Part shown: positions 1 through 8,991 of the stretch, piece by piece | Position numbering within the stretch: position 1 is the first letter of the stretch | Layout of the letters: the number at the start of each line of letters is the position of its first letter | Assembly: GCA_947179325.1 (NCBI GenBank) | Contig: CAMXAU010000006.1 | Span: 62,001 to 126,000 of the forward strand | From: an uncultured Bacteroidales bacterium | Lineage (GTDB): Bacteria > Bacteroidota > Bacteroidia > Bacteroidales > UBA932 | Reading direction: 5' to 3' | DNA length: 64,000 bases | Notes under the pieces: generated by a model | What the model saw: the letters and a program-made list of their open reading frames with translations, nothing else | What the model was told of the DNA's origin: nothing | Database searches by the model: none | Position numbers and translations under genes: made by a program

Positions 1-878
1 TGAAGTGTACGCTTGAGAACATGAAGGTGACACTCAACCCTACAGAGAATTTCATGAAGGAGCTTTCAGAGTTCACAGTAACTGTCTCGAATGGTGAGGG
101 TACCCTTATCTGGAACAAGGAGGATGTCGGCAGGGCAGGATATTTTTCTGTTGCGCCTCTCCACATCCATGTTGACGGATACCGTGCAATTGACAACTCA
201 AAGGCTTCATGCGACGTCGAGATTAAGGATGTTGCCGCTAAGGACCATCATATCATCAACCTTGATGCACAGACTACAGGTTCGGTTGACGGGATCACGA
301 TAGAGATTGATTTTTCTACCAATGACAGGAATCACAATGTGGATATACCAGGATTTGATGAAATCCCAGTAGTGGGACCAGTGCCTCCTGTTGACCCTGA
401 AGATCCAAAGGAACCTGAGGAGCCGGAGAATGCACCTGCACTTTCATGGCCAGGTAATGAGAGCCTTGCTGTCACAGAGATAAGTGATGACATGGATGTC
501 ACCCTTACGATTACGGCTCCGGAGAAGATCAAGTCATTCGTAATCAAGCTGAATTCGGATACCGATGCGTTCATGAGGCTTGTCAGCCTGATGACCAGCA
601 ATGTGATAGGCGACAATGATGCTGTTCCGGAATATGTAGTGATAGACCTGATAAATGACCCTGTCGCTGTGGAGAGCATGGCTGGTGTCGGCATCGCGAC
701 AGGTGATAGCCTTGCCGGACAGGAGTCCGTTCTTTTCAGCCTCTCTACGCTGGTGCCTATGATTCCTACAGCAGGCCAGGCCGGCCCGGATACATATCAC
801 AGGTTTACACTTGAGGTCGGAGATGAAGCCGGCAATGTGAATAGCTGGGAGCTTGTCTTCCATGTACCTGCAGAATAA
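1..878 (+). CDS. DUF4493-type exported protein, 5' end outside the window
   Basis: The reading frame is open to the first base (frame 3), and the codons before the first ATG at 21 read KCTLEN, which continues the family pattern, so the true start lies upstream. The first ~95 visible residues match the end of a DUF4493 domain: a CxLENMKVT-like strand, an SNGEGTLIW strand, then VDGYRA and AAKDHHIINLDAQTTG. A Pro/Glu-rich linker (around residues 118-140) leads to a second beta domain like the one in the middle of the next gene (AxSWPG... through VGDEAGNVNSWELVFHV). DUF4493 proteins are Bacteroidota surface or periplasmic lipoproteins of unknown function; the signal peptide is not visible here. 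It is 22 bases ahead of the next gene and is probably co-transcribed with it. Confidence 0.8.
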   Translation, partial: KCTLENMKVTLNPTENFMKELSEFTVTVSNGEGTLIWNKEDVGRAGYFSVAPLHIHVDGYRAIDNSKASCDVEIKDVAAKDHHIINLDAQTTGSVDGITIEIDFSTNDRNHNVDIPGFDEIPVVGPVPPVDPEDPKEPEEPENAPALSWPGNESLAVTEISDDMDVTLTITAPEKIKSFVIKLNSDTDAFMRLVSLMTSNVIGDNDAVPEYVVIDLINDPVAVESMAGVGIATGDSLAGQESVLFSLSTLVPMIPTAGQAGPDTYHRFTLEVGDEAGNVNSWELVFHVPAE

Positions 879-900
879 TCCCCATTAACAGGAATATCTC

Positions 901-3045
901 ATGAAGAAATATATATATGACATATTGATAGCGGCCATCGCGCTCCTGTCAATCACGTCCTGCAATGAGACTCTGCTTGAACAGGGAGGGACTGGCTATC
1001 TCGGGATCAGCCTCCAGAGGGATGATGAGGTTTTCCTCAAGTCAGTAGAGACTCCGTCCGAAGATATGGCTTTCGCTGTGTCTGTCTACAGGGGGGATGA
1101 ACTGGTAGCTTCACGTGATGACCACCGTACAGTCACATCTGACAACCCGATTGAACTTGCAGCCGACACGTACCGTGTTGTCGCAACTTCCGGGGACCCT
1201 CTTGTTGAGGCTGCTTTCGATGCACCGCTGTATACAGGGGAGACAAATGTAACGGTACTTCCGGAAAGGATGAATGAGGTAAAGATTGTCGCAACGCTTT
1301 CAAACGTGATGGTCACTGTGTCTTTTGACAGCTCCATAAGCGATAATTTCACTTCATATTCAGTGACAGCCGGCAACTCATCCGGCACAGGGCTTACATT
1401 CAGCAATGACAACGGGAACCTTGACAGGACCGGATATGTCAGGGCTGACGGCACATTGACCTGGGCTCTTGTGCTCGTAGATGCGCAGGGAGAGGAATAC
1501 ACGATGACGGACACATATTTTGATGTAAAGGCGCAGCAGCATTATGCACTCAGGTTCGCCGTCGCCGAGAATGGCGATGACACAGGATATGGGGCATTCA
1601 GGCTGGTCGTGGATGACAGCATGAATGAAAAGGAGTACGACATTGTGCTTGACTTTGATGATTCGTCCGTACCGCAGATAGGTGCAGAAGGATCCATTGA
1701 ATTAGGCGACAATAACTATTTCGCAGTAGGGGATAGCGATAGCAAGGTCTTGACCTTCACAGCGGAGAATGGCATCAGGAGCCTGGTCATGACAGCTCCG
1801 GGGGAGACTCTGACGCGTTCGTCTGTGTGGTATGAGCTTGTTGATGCCGGGCAGGATGTGATTGATGAACTTGCAGCAAAGGGCATCAAGGCTTCTTCAG
1901 TCCCTTACGGGGCGCTGGAGGCGTCGATAGATATCACTGGCTTTGTCTCTTCGCTTCCTATAGGTGACTATTGCATGACATTCGCCCTGTATGATATCAA
2001 GAACCATATGACAAAAGCTGATTTGTCATTTACTATAACGTCCGATGTCGATGTGGATATTGTATCTGCAGTTCCATGGGCGAAATTTGCAATTGTTGAA
2101 GGTAAATGGTTCTCAAGGGATATGCCTGAGGGCATGACATTCAGCTACAGGAAGGCTTCCGGAAATTCGTGGACAGATGTTCCTGCAGGCAGTCTTGAGT
2201 TCAATGTGGAACAGAAGACATTCAGTGCCGTGATAGAGTCTCTTGAACCGGAGACAATGTACCAGGTCAAGGCTGTATCCGCTGATGATGGCAATACACG
2301 CTACATTGAGTTCATGACCGAATCTGCAGGCTCTATAGCAAACATGGGCTTCGATGACTGGTGGCAGGACGGAAAGGTATGGTACCCGAATCTTGATTCA
2401 TCAGTCAAGGTATGGGACTCGGCTAACAAGGCTGCCGCGACATTCATAGGCTCCTCAACGACTCCTGATGATAATTCAGTAAGCGGCAAGGCTGTCAGGA
2501 TGGAAAGCAAATATGCTGTAATCGCCTTTGCGGCTGGAAATATCTATACCGGTGTGTTCAATAAGGTGGATGGAGTCGGTGCAGACCTTGACTGGGGAAC
2601 TCCTTTCACATCCAGGCCGCTCGCGCTGAAAGGATATTACAATTATTCTCCGGCTGTAATTGACAGGACCAAGAGCCCGTATGATTCATACAAGGGGCAG
2701 ATGGACAAATGCCAGATACAGATTCTGCTCGCTGACTGGGACAAGCCTTTCAATGTCAATACGACTTCAGGAAGATTTGTTGATTTCGAGAATGATGAAC
2801 ATATAATCGCATACGCTAAATATGAGTCCGGCGAGGCTACTGACGGATACAGGGAGTTCACTCTTCCTCTGGTCTACCGCAGCCACAGGACTCCTAAATA
2901 TATAGTAATAACATGCTGTGCAAGCTATCTTGGAGACTATTTCACAGGTGGTGTGGGAAGTACATTGTATGTGGATGAATTTTCATTCGAATATGATCTC
3001 GCAAACCTTTCTCCGGAGCAGGCAGCCCAAGTAAACTATAGATAA
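901..3045 (+). CDS. DUF4493/PCMD-domain lipoprotein (first copy)
   Basis: A 714-residue exported lipoprotein. The signal peptide ends in a lipobox (SITSC, Cys21). Domain order by eye: DUF4493 (about 28-245), a beta domain (about 255-385) resembling the end of the preceding protein, a short fibronectin-III-like domain (about 385-475, with YQVKAVS), then a C-terminal jelly-roll-like PCMD domain (about 480-706; FDDWW, KVWDSANKA, GKAVRMES, FTSRPLALKGYYNYSP, DKCQIQ, CCASYLGDYFTGG). PCMD means putative carbohydrate metabolism domain; glycan binding is inferred from fold family only and no catalytic residue is evident. The PCMD part is nearly repeated at 4783-5445. One base separates it from the next gene. 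Confidence 0.85.
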   Translation: MKKYIYDILIAAIALLSITSCNETLLEQGGTGYLGISLQRDDEVFLKSVETPSEDMAFAVSVYRGDELVASRDDHRTVTSDNPIELAADTYRVVATSGDPLVEAAFDAPLYTGETNVTVLPERMNEVKIVATLSNVMVTVSFDSSISDNFTSYSVTAGNSSGTGLTFSNDNGNLDRTGYVRADGTLTWALVLVDAQGEEYTMTDTYFDVKAQQHYALRFAVAENGDDTGYGAFRLVVDDSMNEKEYDIVLDFDDSSVPQIGAEGSIELGDNNYFAVGDSDSKVLTFTAENGIRSLVMTAPGETLTRSSVWYELVDAGQDVIDELAAKGIKASSVPYGALEASIDITGFVSSLPIGDYCMTFALYDIKNHMTKADLSFTITSDVDVDIVSAVPWAKFAIVEGKWFSRDMPEGMTFSYRKASGNSWTDVPAGSLEFNVEQKTFSAVIESLEPETMYQVKAVSADDGNTRYIEFMTESAGSIANMGFDDWWQDGKVWYPNLDSSVKVWDSANKAAATFIGSSTTPDDNSVSGKAVRMESKYAVIAFAAGNIYTGVFNKVDGVGADLDWGTPFTSRPLALKGYYNYSPAVIDRTKSPYDSYKGQMDKCQIQILLADWDKPFNVNTTSGRFVDFENDEHIIAYAKYESGEATDGYREFTLPLVYRSHRTPKYIVITCCASYLGDYFTGGVGSTLYVDEFSFEYDLANLSPEQAAQVNYR

Positions 3046-3046
3046 A

Positions 3047-3859
3047 ATGAAGAAGATCTTTTTGGCAATATTGCTGGTCTCATGTAACTTTATGGCTTTT
3101 GCCGGTTCCGTTGAAGACGGGGCCGGTGAGCCTTTTGACCGTGGAATAGGCAAGGCGAACGCCTGCTTTATCCCTAAGGGGAGTGTCGGATGCGGACTTT
3201 CCGTGTCGTATAATAACTACAGCATCGGAAATGCCACTGATGATGCCGGCTACAAGATGCTGTTCTCCCTGGTGGACGGGATGCATGCAAGCCTTAACTC
3301 GTTCGGTATATCCCCATATGTGTCATATTTCTTTGCGGACAACCTGTCTGTCGGACTCCGGTTCGATTATGAAAAGTCAGGCTTTAACCTTGGAAACCTT
3401 GACCTTGCGCTCAGTGATGACCTTGCCCTTTCAGTAAAGGACATGAATTATCTGAAGCAGGGATATTCAGGCGCGATTGCGCTCAGGAACTATATGCCTA
3501 TCGCGAACAGCAGGAGATTCGCAATCTTTGCAGAGGTCAGTGCAGCAGGTACATATGCGCAGTCTGAATCCTACAGGCATGATGGCGGAAACAAGTTCGG
3601 AACGTATTCGGACATCTATAAGCTTTCGCTCGGGCTTGTCCCTGGAGTAGTATGCTTCATGACCAATGAAGCCGCACTGGAGGTCTCTGTCGGTGTTCTC
3701 GGATTCGACTACCAGAAGACAGTGCAGACGACAAACCAGGTGGAGACGAGCGTCATGGAGAACAGCAATGCCAACTTCAAGATCAATCTTCTTTCAATAA
3801 AGATAGGCATGTCATTCTATATACTTACAGGAAACAACAGAAAGAAAAAGGTGTCATGA
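3047..3859 (+). CDS. Outer-membrane beta-barrel protein
   Basis: A 270-residue protein with an Sec signal peptide (hydrophobic stretch then AFA-G, cleavage near residue 19-20). The rest is alternating amphipathic strands rich in Gly, Tyr and Ser (VGCGLSVSYNNYSIG, LSVGLRFDYEKSGFNLG, YKLSLGLVPGVVCF), typical of an 8-10-stranded outer-membrane barrel such as the OmpW/PorT-like families. It lacks the usual terminal aromatic residue; the end is Lys/Ser-rich. It sits between the two PCMD lipoproteins, one base after the first and overlapping the second by 4 bases (ATGA), so it is translationally tied to them. A partner or export-pore role is inference; specific family not recognised. Confidence 0.75.
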   Translation: MKKIFLAILLVSCNFMAFAGSVEDGAGEPFDRGIGKANACFIPKGSVGCGLSVSYNNYSIGNATDDAGYKMLFSLVDGMHASLNSFGISPYVSYFFADNLSVGLRFDYEKSGFNLGNLDLALSDDLALSVKDMNYLKQGYSGAIALRNYMPIANSRRFAIFAEVSAAGTYAQSESYRHDGGNKFGTYSDIYKLSLGLVPGVVCFMTNEAALEVSVGVLGFDYQKTVQTTNQVETSVMENSNANFKINLLSIKIGMSFYILTGNNRKKKVS

Positions 3860-5454
3860 TGAAGAATGTCGTAAGAAGCATGCTTGCTTTGCTGTCTGCG
3901 TTGCCGCTTGTGACCTCATGTCTGTTTGACAACGACATGTCGTATCCGGTCATTCCGGCATTGATCACGGCAATAGAGGTGGAGGGGCAGGCGTCTTCCC
4001 CATATATTGACAATGACAGAAGGGAAGTCCGCATTGTCCTGGATGAGGTGGCGGACATTACCGATGTGAAGCTGGAAAAGCTTCTTGTCAGTGAAGGTGC
4101 GTCTATAGTGGACGGGATTCCGGAACGTCTGGACCTCAGTTCTCCAGTAGAGCTGACTCTTGAGACTTACCAGAAATATGTCTGGACCATATATGCAGAG
4201 CAGCCGATTGCACGCTATATAGAAGTTGATAACCAGGTACAGGATGCAGAATTCAATCTGCGTGAGAAGATGGCCGTTGTCTATGTTAAAGAAAGCCAGG
4301 ACCTGAGCTCAGTTACATTCAGGTCAGTGAAACTTGAACCTGAAGGCTGTCCTGTTGTCTCTATTTCCGGAAAGGTCATGGATGCCAGCGGGGAGTTTAT
4401 CGAAGAGACTCTCGAATGCCGTTTCCCGATGACACTTGACTGTGTGCTGGCAAGGACGTTCAATGTCGAGTGCGGGGACGGGACCGTGCAGTGGACCGTC
4501 AAGGTCCTGCAGAAAATCACTGGACTTGAAGTCGTTTCTGTCAATGCAAGGTGTTATCATGCGATTGTGAAAGGTACGTTCAGCGGGGACGGTAATCCTG
4601 TGATGGAATACCGCAAGTCTTCGGAAAGCTCCTGGAAAGAAGCATCTGCCATAGCGGAAGGTGTGAACCTGTCTGCAGACATAGAAGGCCTGGATGCTGA
4701 TTCTGAATATATCGTGCGTATTGTAAATGGGGACGAAGCCAGCCAGGAATATGCGTTCACTACAGAATCGCCTGACCAGTTGCCGAATATGTCTTTTGAT
4801 GACTGGTGGCTTAACGACAAGGTATGGTATCCATATCTCCAGAATTCAGCGGAAAAGGTCTGGGACTCGGCAAATAAGGCAACCTCAACCTTTATCGGTT
4901 CATCCACTACTCCAGAAGAAGTGGTGGCCATTAAAGGAAAGGCGGTTCGCATGGAGAGCAAGTTCGCTATCATCGCATTTGCAGCAGGTAATATCTATAC
5001 AGGCCGTTTCAACAAGATAGACGGGCTTGGTGCAGACCTTGACTGGGGCGTACCGTTCACATCACGTCCATCAGCCCTGAAGGGATACTATAATTATTCC
5101 CCTGTGACAATTGACAAGGCCAAGGAGCCGTATGAGGACATGAAAGGCACTACAGACAAATGCCAGATACAGGTACTGCTTACAGACTGGGACGCGCCTT
5201 TCAATGTCAATACAACATCGGGAAGATTTGTGAATTTCGAGAAGGACGAGCATATCATCGCCTATGCCAAGCTTGAGTCAGACGAATATACTGACGGATG
5301 GAAGCCATTTGAGCTGGAACTGGAGTACCGTGACACGGAAAGGATTCCTAAATATGTCGTGATAACATGCTGTGCAAGCTATCTCGGTGACTATTTCACA
5401 GGCGGTGTAGGCAGCCTCATGTATATCGATGAATTTGAATTTAAATACGAATAA
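3856..5454 (+). CDS. PCMD-domain lipoprotein (second copy) with DUF5018-like N-terminus
   Basis: A 532-residue lipoprotein with lipobox VTSC (Cys22). The N-terminal half differs from the first PCMD protein: about residues 33-220 look like two short immunoglobulin-like strands sets of the DUF5018 kind (VIPALITAIEVEG, YIDNDRREVRIVL, YQKYVWTIYAEQPIARYIEV). A fibronectin-III-like segment follows (about 225-300, SEYIVRIVNG), then a PCMD domain from about residue 310 to the end that shares most residues with the copy at 2338-3000. It starts within the stop of the barrel gene (ATGA overlap). Probably surface-exposed; ligand unknown. The duplicated C-terminus on two different N-termini suggests duplication followed by domain shuffling. 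Confidence 0.85.
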   Translation: MMKNVVRSMLALLSALPLVTSCLFDNDMSYPVIPALITAIEVEGQASSPYIDNDRREVRIVLDEVADITDVKLEKLLVSEGASIVDGIPERLDLSSPVELTLETYQKYVWTIYAEQPIARYIEVDNQVQDAEFNLREKMAVVYVKESQDLSSVTFRSVKLEPEGCPVVSISGKVMDASGEFIEETLECRFPMTLDCVLARTFNVECGDGTVQWTVKVLQKITGLEVVSVNARCYHAIVKGTFSGDGNPVMEYRKSSESSWKEASAIAEGVNLSADIEGLDADSEYIVRIVNGDEASQEYAFTTESPDQLPNMSFDDWWLNDKVWYPYLQNSAEKVWDSANKATSTFIGSSTTPEEVVAIKGKAVRMESKFAIIAFAAGNIYTGRFNKIDGLGADLDWGVPFTSRPSALKGYYNYSPVTIDKAKEPYEDMKGTTDKCQIQVLLTDWDAPFNVNTTSGRFVNFEKDEHIIAYAKLESDEYTDGWKPFELELEYRDTERIPKYVVITCCASYLGDYFTGGVGSLMYIDEFEFKYE

Positions 5455-5464
5455 AGTTTTTAAC

Positions 5465-6214
5465 ATGATGAAAAAGATTCTTTTTGCAGCAGCTGCTGTA
5501 TGCACATTCGCAGCATGTAATGAAAAGATTATTGCAGACAAAGAGGAGACCGGGGCAGGCTTCATAAGCGTAGGCCTGAACTCAGACAGTTCTATACAGG
5601 TCAAGTCTGTCTCTGACGAGGAACTTGACAGCTATATGGTTACAATCGGTGAGGATGCAGTATCCTATTCGGAGCTGAAAGGTGTACCTTATTCTGTCAA
5701 GCCTGGTACTTATGCTGTGTCGGCGCAGAACTGCACAGCAGAGGAGGCTGTCTCTGCAAACAACGGATACGGACAGAAGCATATCTATGGTGAAGCCGGA
5801 AGTATTGAGGTCGTGTCAGGAGTTACTGTCCCAGTGACCATAAGGTGTGAAGTTGTAAATGCTGCCGCATCAGTTGTCTTCACAGAGTCTTTCAAGGCTG
5901 CCTTTGAGAATTATTCTGTTGTTCTTGATGAGGAATCAAGGAATATCTCTGTCAATGACGAAAACGCAGATGCCGAATTCTACTGGAACCTTGATGAAGA
6001 CGGAATGTATGTGTTGAGCTACAGTGTCTCAGCCAATATCAAAGGCACGGAGGATGTAAAGACTGCGGACGGTGTCATCAGGCTCTCCAGGGCAGTGAAG
6101 TCTGTGCTCAGGTTCAGTGCAGGTGAAAACGGCTACTTCGGTATCGAAGTGGTTGCAGATGACAGCATGACGGAGAAAGATGAGAATATAACAGTTGACC
6201 CTTACAAGGAGTAG
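5465..6214 (+). CDS. Small DUF4493 lipoprotein
   Basis: The start is set at 5465 (MMKK...) because it opens a normal signal peptide; an ATG at 5429 would add 12 residues and overlap the previous gene. Lipobox FAAC gives Cys18. The mature ~230 residues are one DUF4493 unit: GAGFISVGL, VKSVSDEELDSYMVTI, KPGTYAVSAQNC, NGYGQKHIYGEAGSIEVVSG, then VVFTESFKAAFENYSVVL, ending just after DDSMTEKDENITV. The first PCMD protein carries the same signature (DDSMNEKEYDI), so this is a stand-alone version of its N-terminal domain. Function unknown; the context suggests a component of the same surface assembly. Ten bases separate it from the gene upstream. Confidence 0.8.
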   Translation: MMKKILFAAAAVCTFAACNEKIIADKEETGAGFISVGLNSDSSIQVKSVSDEELDSYMVTIGEDAVSYSELKGVPYSVKPGTYAVSAQNCTAEEAVSANNGYGQKHIYGEAGSIEVVSGVTVPVTIRCEVVNAAASVVFTESFKAAFENYSVVLDEESRNISVNDENADAEFYWNLDEDGMYVLSYSVSANIKGTEDVKTADGVIRLSRAVKSVLRFSAGENGYFGIEVVADDSMTEKDENITVDPYKE

Positions 6215-6242
6215 CATAAGGTAACTGTAACCCTTATTGAAA

Positions 6243-8111
6243 ATGAATCTATACAGAAAAATATTCAGGTCATTTACAGCTGTCGCATCGGCTGCACCTG
6301 CCATCTTGTGCGGCGGGTGCTCCGTGGAAGATGGCAGCCTTGATTCCGTGCGCTCCCGTACATATCCGGTAGAGGTCGTCCTGGAGAATGGCGTTTCTAC
6401 TAAGGTATCAGTCTCAGATGGCGTTTCACTGGGCTGGGAAGACGGTGACAGGCTTGCGGTCATGGCGTTGGCCGGAAATGTGAGGTCAGCAAAATCCGAA
6501 CTGGAGGTTACCGTTGCGGACGCCGCAGGTGCGGTTTTCAAGGGGACGGTGAAGATTTCAGAAAGGCCTGAGACATGCATCTTTGCATACCCGTCTGAAG
6601 CAGGATTTACGGATGACGGCCATGTGATATATTCATATGGGAGTCAGGACGGCAGCCATATCCCTCATCTCTATGGCTCTTGCCAATATGACGAGACCGC
6701 ACTGTCGTGTGAAATGAGGCATGTAGGCGGGGTGATGCATCTCAAGACTCCGTCAGAGGTGGTTTCAGTCACAGTACGCGGGAATGGCGGCGAAATGGTA
6801 TCTTCTTTTGTGTGCAATCCGATGACAGGAGAGGTCGTGCCGTCTGAGGACGCGTCGTCAGAATTCACAGTATCCCTGTCTGGCCAGGACAGCTATATCA
6901 GCATGCCTCCTGTCAATTTTGCAAAAGGTTTTTCAATCATATGCACTGCAGCCGACGGTACCAGGATGTACAAGAGCTACAGCACAGATGGAGGCCCAGA
7001 TTCCGGATTTGACTTTACTGCAGGATTATCCGTGGAAATCTCATTTGAGGACTATGTCGCATTTGAAGCCGGTGTCACAGTGTCAGCATCCCATACAAGG
7101 GACATAGAAGGCAGACTTGACGCAACATCGGTGTCGGTTGCATTTGCAAAGAGCGGTGCCCCGGACAAAGTGATGTCATGGGGAGCGGATGTATATGGTG
7201 CAGACGGAGAACTTGTAAGGACGCTTGCCGGGCATAAGTCCAGCCAGGCGGTGCAGATGGGTGTAGTGGATTCATGGGATTACCTTCCACAGGGCATATA
7301 TACGCTGATGCCATACTATAGCATGTATGGGCAGAGGGTGGATATGGAGGCATTGGAGTTTTCTGTCCCTGCTCCGGAGTTCAGTGTAGAAATCAGCGGA
7401 TATACTTCATACGACAAATATCTTGCAGGTGACATTGACGGTGCGAACGGATGTGACAATTCTACAGTCTACAGTATTTCTGCCATGGCAGGAATATCTG
7501 ACAGGATTCTGGGGAATCCAAGATATCAGGTCGCATTGGAATGCAGCTATGATGGTGCAGCCGTGTCGTCAGAAACCGGAGCTGTGAGCCTCGGTGACAT
7601 GGCCGGGCAGTCATGGGCAGCGCACAGCGTATCTGCGGAATGTGTGTTTGACGGTGTCGCAGTGTCGGCTTCACGGGATTTCCATGTTACGGGGTTGCCG
7701 TATTCTGTAAGTTTGAACAAAGGGACAACAGGATGGACAACAGATAATGTATCAGCAGAATCCAGTTATTTCAAGTTCTCTCCGTCTGATGCCTGGGCTT
7801 TGTCTCCAAAGTTCCATATTCCTGGCGGGATTGATGCGGAATCTGTAATTTCAGCTTATGCATATCATTCAAATGCTTTAAAGAGTTATGCTCCTGTCGT
7901 ATATGTGTCCGCTTCAGATGTAGCGATTAAAGGCGGCGGAAGTTTCTCTTTGAAGTCATCTATATCTACTACCAGGACGTATGTTGACAATAGGCTGAAT
8001 GTACAATTTACTGCTTCACTGAATGCTTTGAGCATTTATGTCTATGGGACCAAAGGAAGTCTGGATTTTCCGGAAACTGATATTCAGAGCTGTGTCGTCA
8101 GATATCGTTAA
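6243..8111 (+). CDS. Fimbrillin-like multi-domain lipoprotein
   Basis: The start is set at the ATG at 6243; a TTG at 6237 in frame is less likely. The 622-residue product has a long signal peptide with lipobox LCGGC (Cys26; Cys23 is a second possibility). Residues ~35-270 resemble fimbrillin-family N-terminal domains (VSLGWEDGDRLAVMA, FKGTVKI, TCIFAYPS, LYGSCQYD, MRHVGGVMHLKTP). The remainder is beta-rich: a middle region (about 275-480) and a C-terminal jelly-roll-like part (SYFKFSPSDAWALSPKFHI ... YVYGTKG). No PCMD signature is seen. It follows the small DUF4493 gene by 28 bases. Likely surface-attached; whether it polymerises or binds is unknown. Confidence 0.7.
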   Translation: MNLYRKIFRSFTAVASAAPAILCGGCSVEDGSLDSVRSRTYPVEVVLENGVSTKVSVSDGVSLGWEDGDRLAVMALAGNVRSAKSELEVTVADAAGAVFKGTVKISERPETCIFAYPSEAGFTDDGHVIYSYGSQDGSHIPHLYGSCQYDETALSCEMRHVGGVMHLKTPSEVVSVTVRGNGGEMVSSFVCNPMTGEVVPSEDASSEFTVSLSGQDSYISMPPVNFAKGFSIICTAADGTRMYKSYSTDGGPDSGFDFTAGLSVEISFEDYVAFEAGVTVSASHTRDIEGRLDATSVSVAFAKSGAPDKVMSWGADVYGADGELVRTLAGHKSSQAVQMGVVDSWDYLPQGIYTLMPYYSMYGQRVDMEALEFSVPAPEFSVEISGYTSYDKYLAGDIDGANGCDNSTVYSISAMAGISDRILGNPRYQVALECSYDGAAVSSETGAVSLGDMAGQSWAAHSVSAECVFDGVAVSASRDFHVTGLPYSVSLNKGTTGWTTDNVSAESSYFKFSPSDAWALSPKFHIPGGIDAESVISAYAYHSNALKSYAPVVYVSASDVAIKGGGSFSLKSSISTTRTYVDNRLNVQFTASLNALSIYVYGTKGSLDFPETDIQSCVVRYR

Positions 8112-8161
8112 GCGGCATTTTCCTGTATTTGGATAAGCATGGTAAAAATCAAGATTAAGGA

Positions 8162-8953
8162 ATGAAACAGATAATCAACATATTTTCATTGATGGCGGTT
8201 GCTGCAATATTGTCTTCCTGTACAGAAAAGGCAGATGTGCAGGGGCAATACGGGACAGTCTGCTTCAGCTTAGGGGCGGACATAGTCCTGCAGCCTGCTT
8301 CAAAGGCAGCAGTTGCGGACGATGTCCTGGCTGATTTCATTCTCTCTGTTCCCGGAACCGTTATTTCGGGGAGATACAGCGAGATTGCCGGACAGAAATA
8401 TTTCCTTGCACCTGGAGATTATGAGGCAGCAGCATATTATCCGGCAGAGACGGCGGAAGACACCAAATGTCTGAATGACGGATATGGCGACCTTCACTAT
8501 TATGGCACGCAGGCGTTTTCAGTCAGCGCAGGGAATGATGTGCATAACGTTTCTGTCGGATGTCTTCCTGACAATGCAAGGGTGTCTGTCGTCTATACTG
8601 AAAAATTCAGGTCTGTATTTGATATGGGACAGACATATGCATCTGTTGCTGAGGATAGCGGCTTTACAGTTCGTGTGCTTCAGATGGAAGAGGGGAGGAC
8701 TGCATATTTTTCAGCTGGTGACAAAATCAGCGTAAAGATAAATACATGTATGGCAGATATGCCGGACAGGCAGATGGAGTTCTTCTTCGCAGACCGTATA
8801 GCAGCGCAGGAAAGGTGCTCCTATACGGTGACAGTTGATGTCGCGTCAGACAGTGATGGGATAACCTTCACCATTGACGGGAAGGATATTGTCACCGGTG
8901 CTGGCATTACAATCGAAAACTACACTCAGGGAACCGTTATAGAGGACAAGTAG
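8162..8953 (+). CDS. Small DUF4493-like lipoprotein
   Basis: A 263-residue lipoprotein, lipobox LSSC (Cys20). It is laid out like the small DUF4493 protein at 5465: YGTVCFSLGAD, a FILSVPG strand, APGDYEAAAYYPA, NDGYGDLHYYGTQAFSVSAG, VVYTEKFRSVFDM, with a shorter end (ITIENYTQG). These shared blocks (NxGYGxxxxYG and VxxTExFxxxFxxY) identify the family despite low overall similarity. It is the last gene of the run, 50 bases after the preceding one, and a hairpin overlaps its stop codon. Function unknown. Confidence 0.75.
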   Translation: MKQIINIFSLMAVAAILSSCTEKADVQGQYGTVCFSLGADIVLQPASKAAVADDVLADFILSVPGTVISGRYSEIAGQKYFLAPGDYEAAAYYPAETAEDTKCLNDGYGDLHYYGTQAFSVSAGNDVHNVSVGCLPDNARVSVVYTEKFRSVFDMGQTYASVAEDSGFTVRVLQMEEGRTAYFSAGDKISVKINTCMADMPDRQMEFFFADRIAAQERCSYTVTVDVASDSDGITFTIDGKDIVTGAGITIENYTQGTVIEDK

Positions 8954-8967
8954 GTCTTCTATAACGG
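8934..8967. terminator. Hairpin at the end of the DUF4493 gene run
   Basis: Inverted repeat 8934-8946 / 8955-8967 (13 pairs, one of them G-T) with an 8-base loop that contains the stop codon of the last DUF4493 gene. It lies in the 38-base gap between two converging genes and could stop transcription from both sides, although no clear U tract follows. Stem seen directly; role inferred. Confidence 0.5.
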
Positions 8968-8991
8968 ATTGCCCGCAAAGTATAATCTGTC

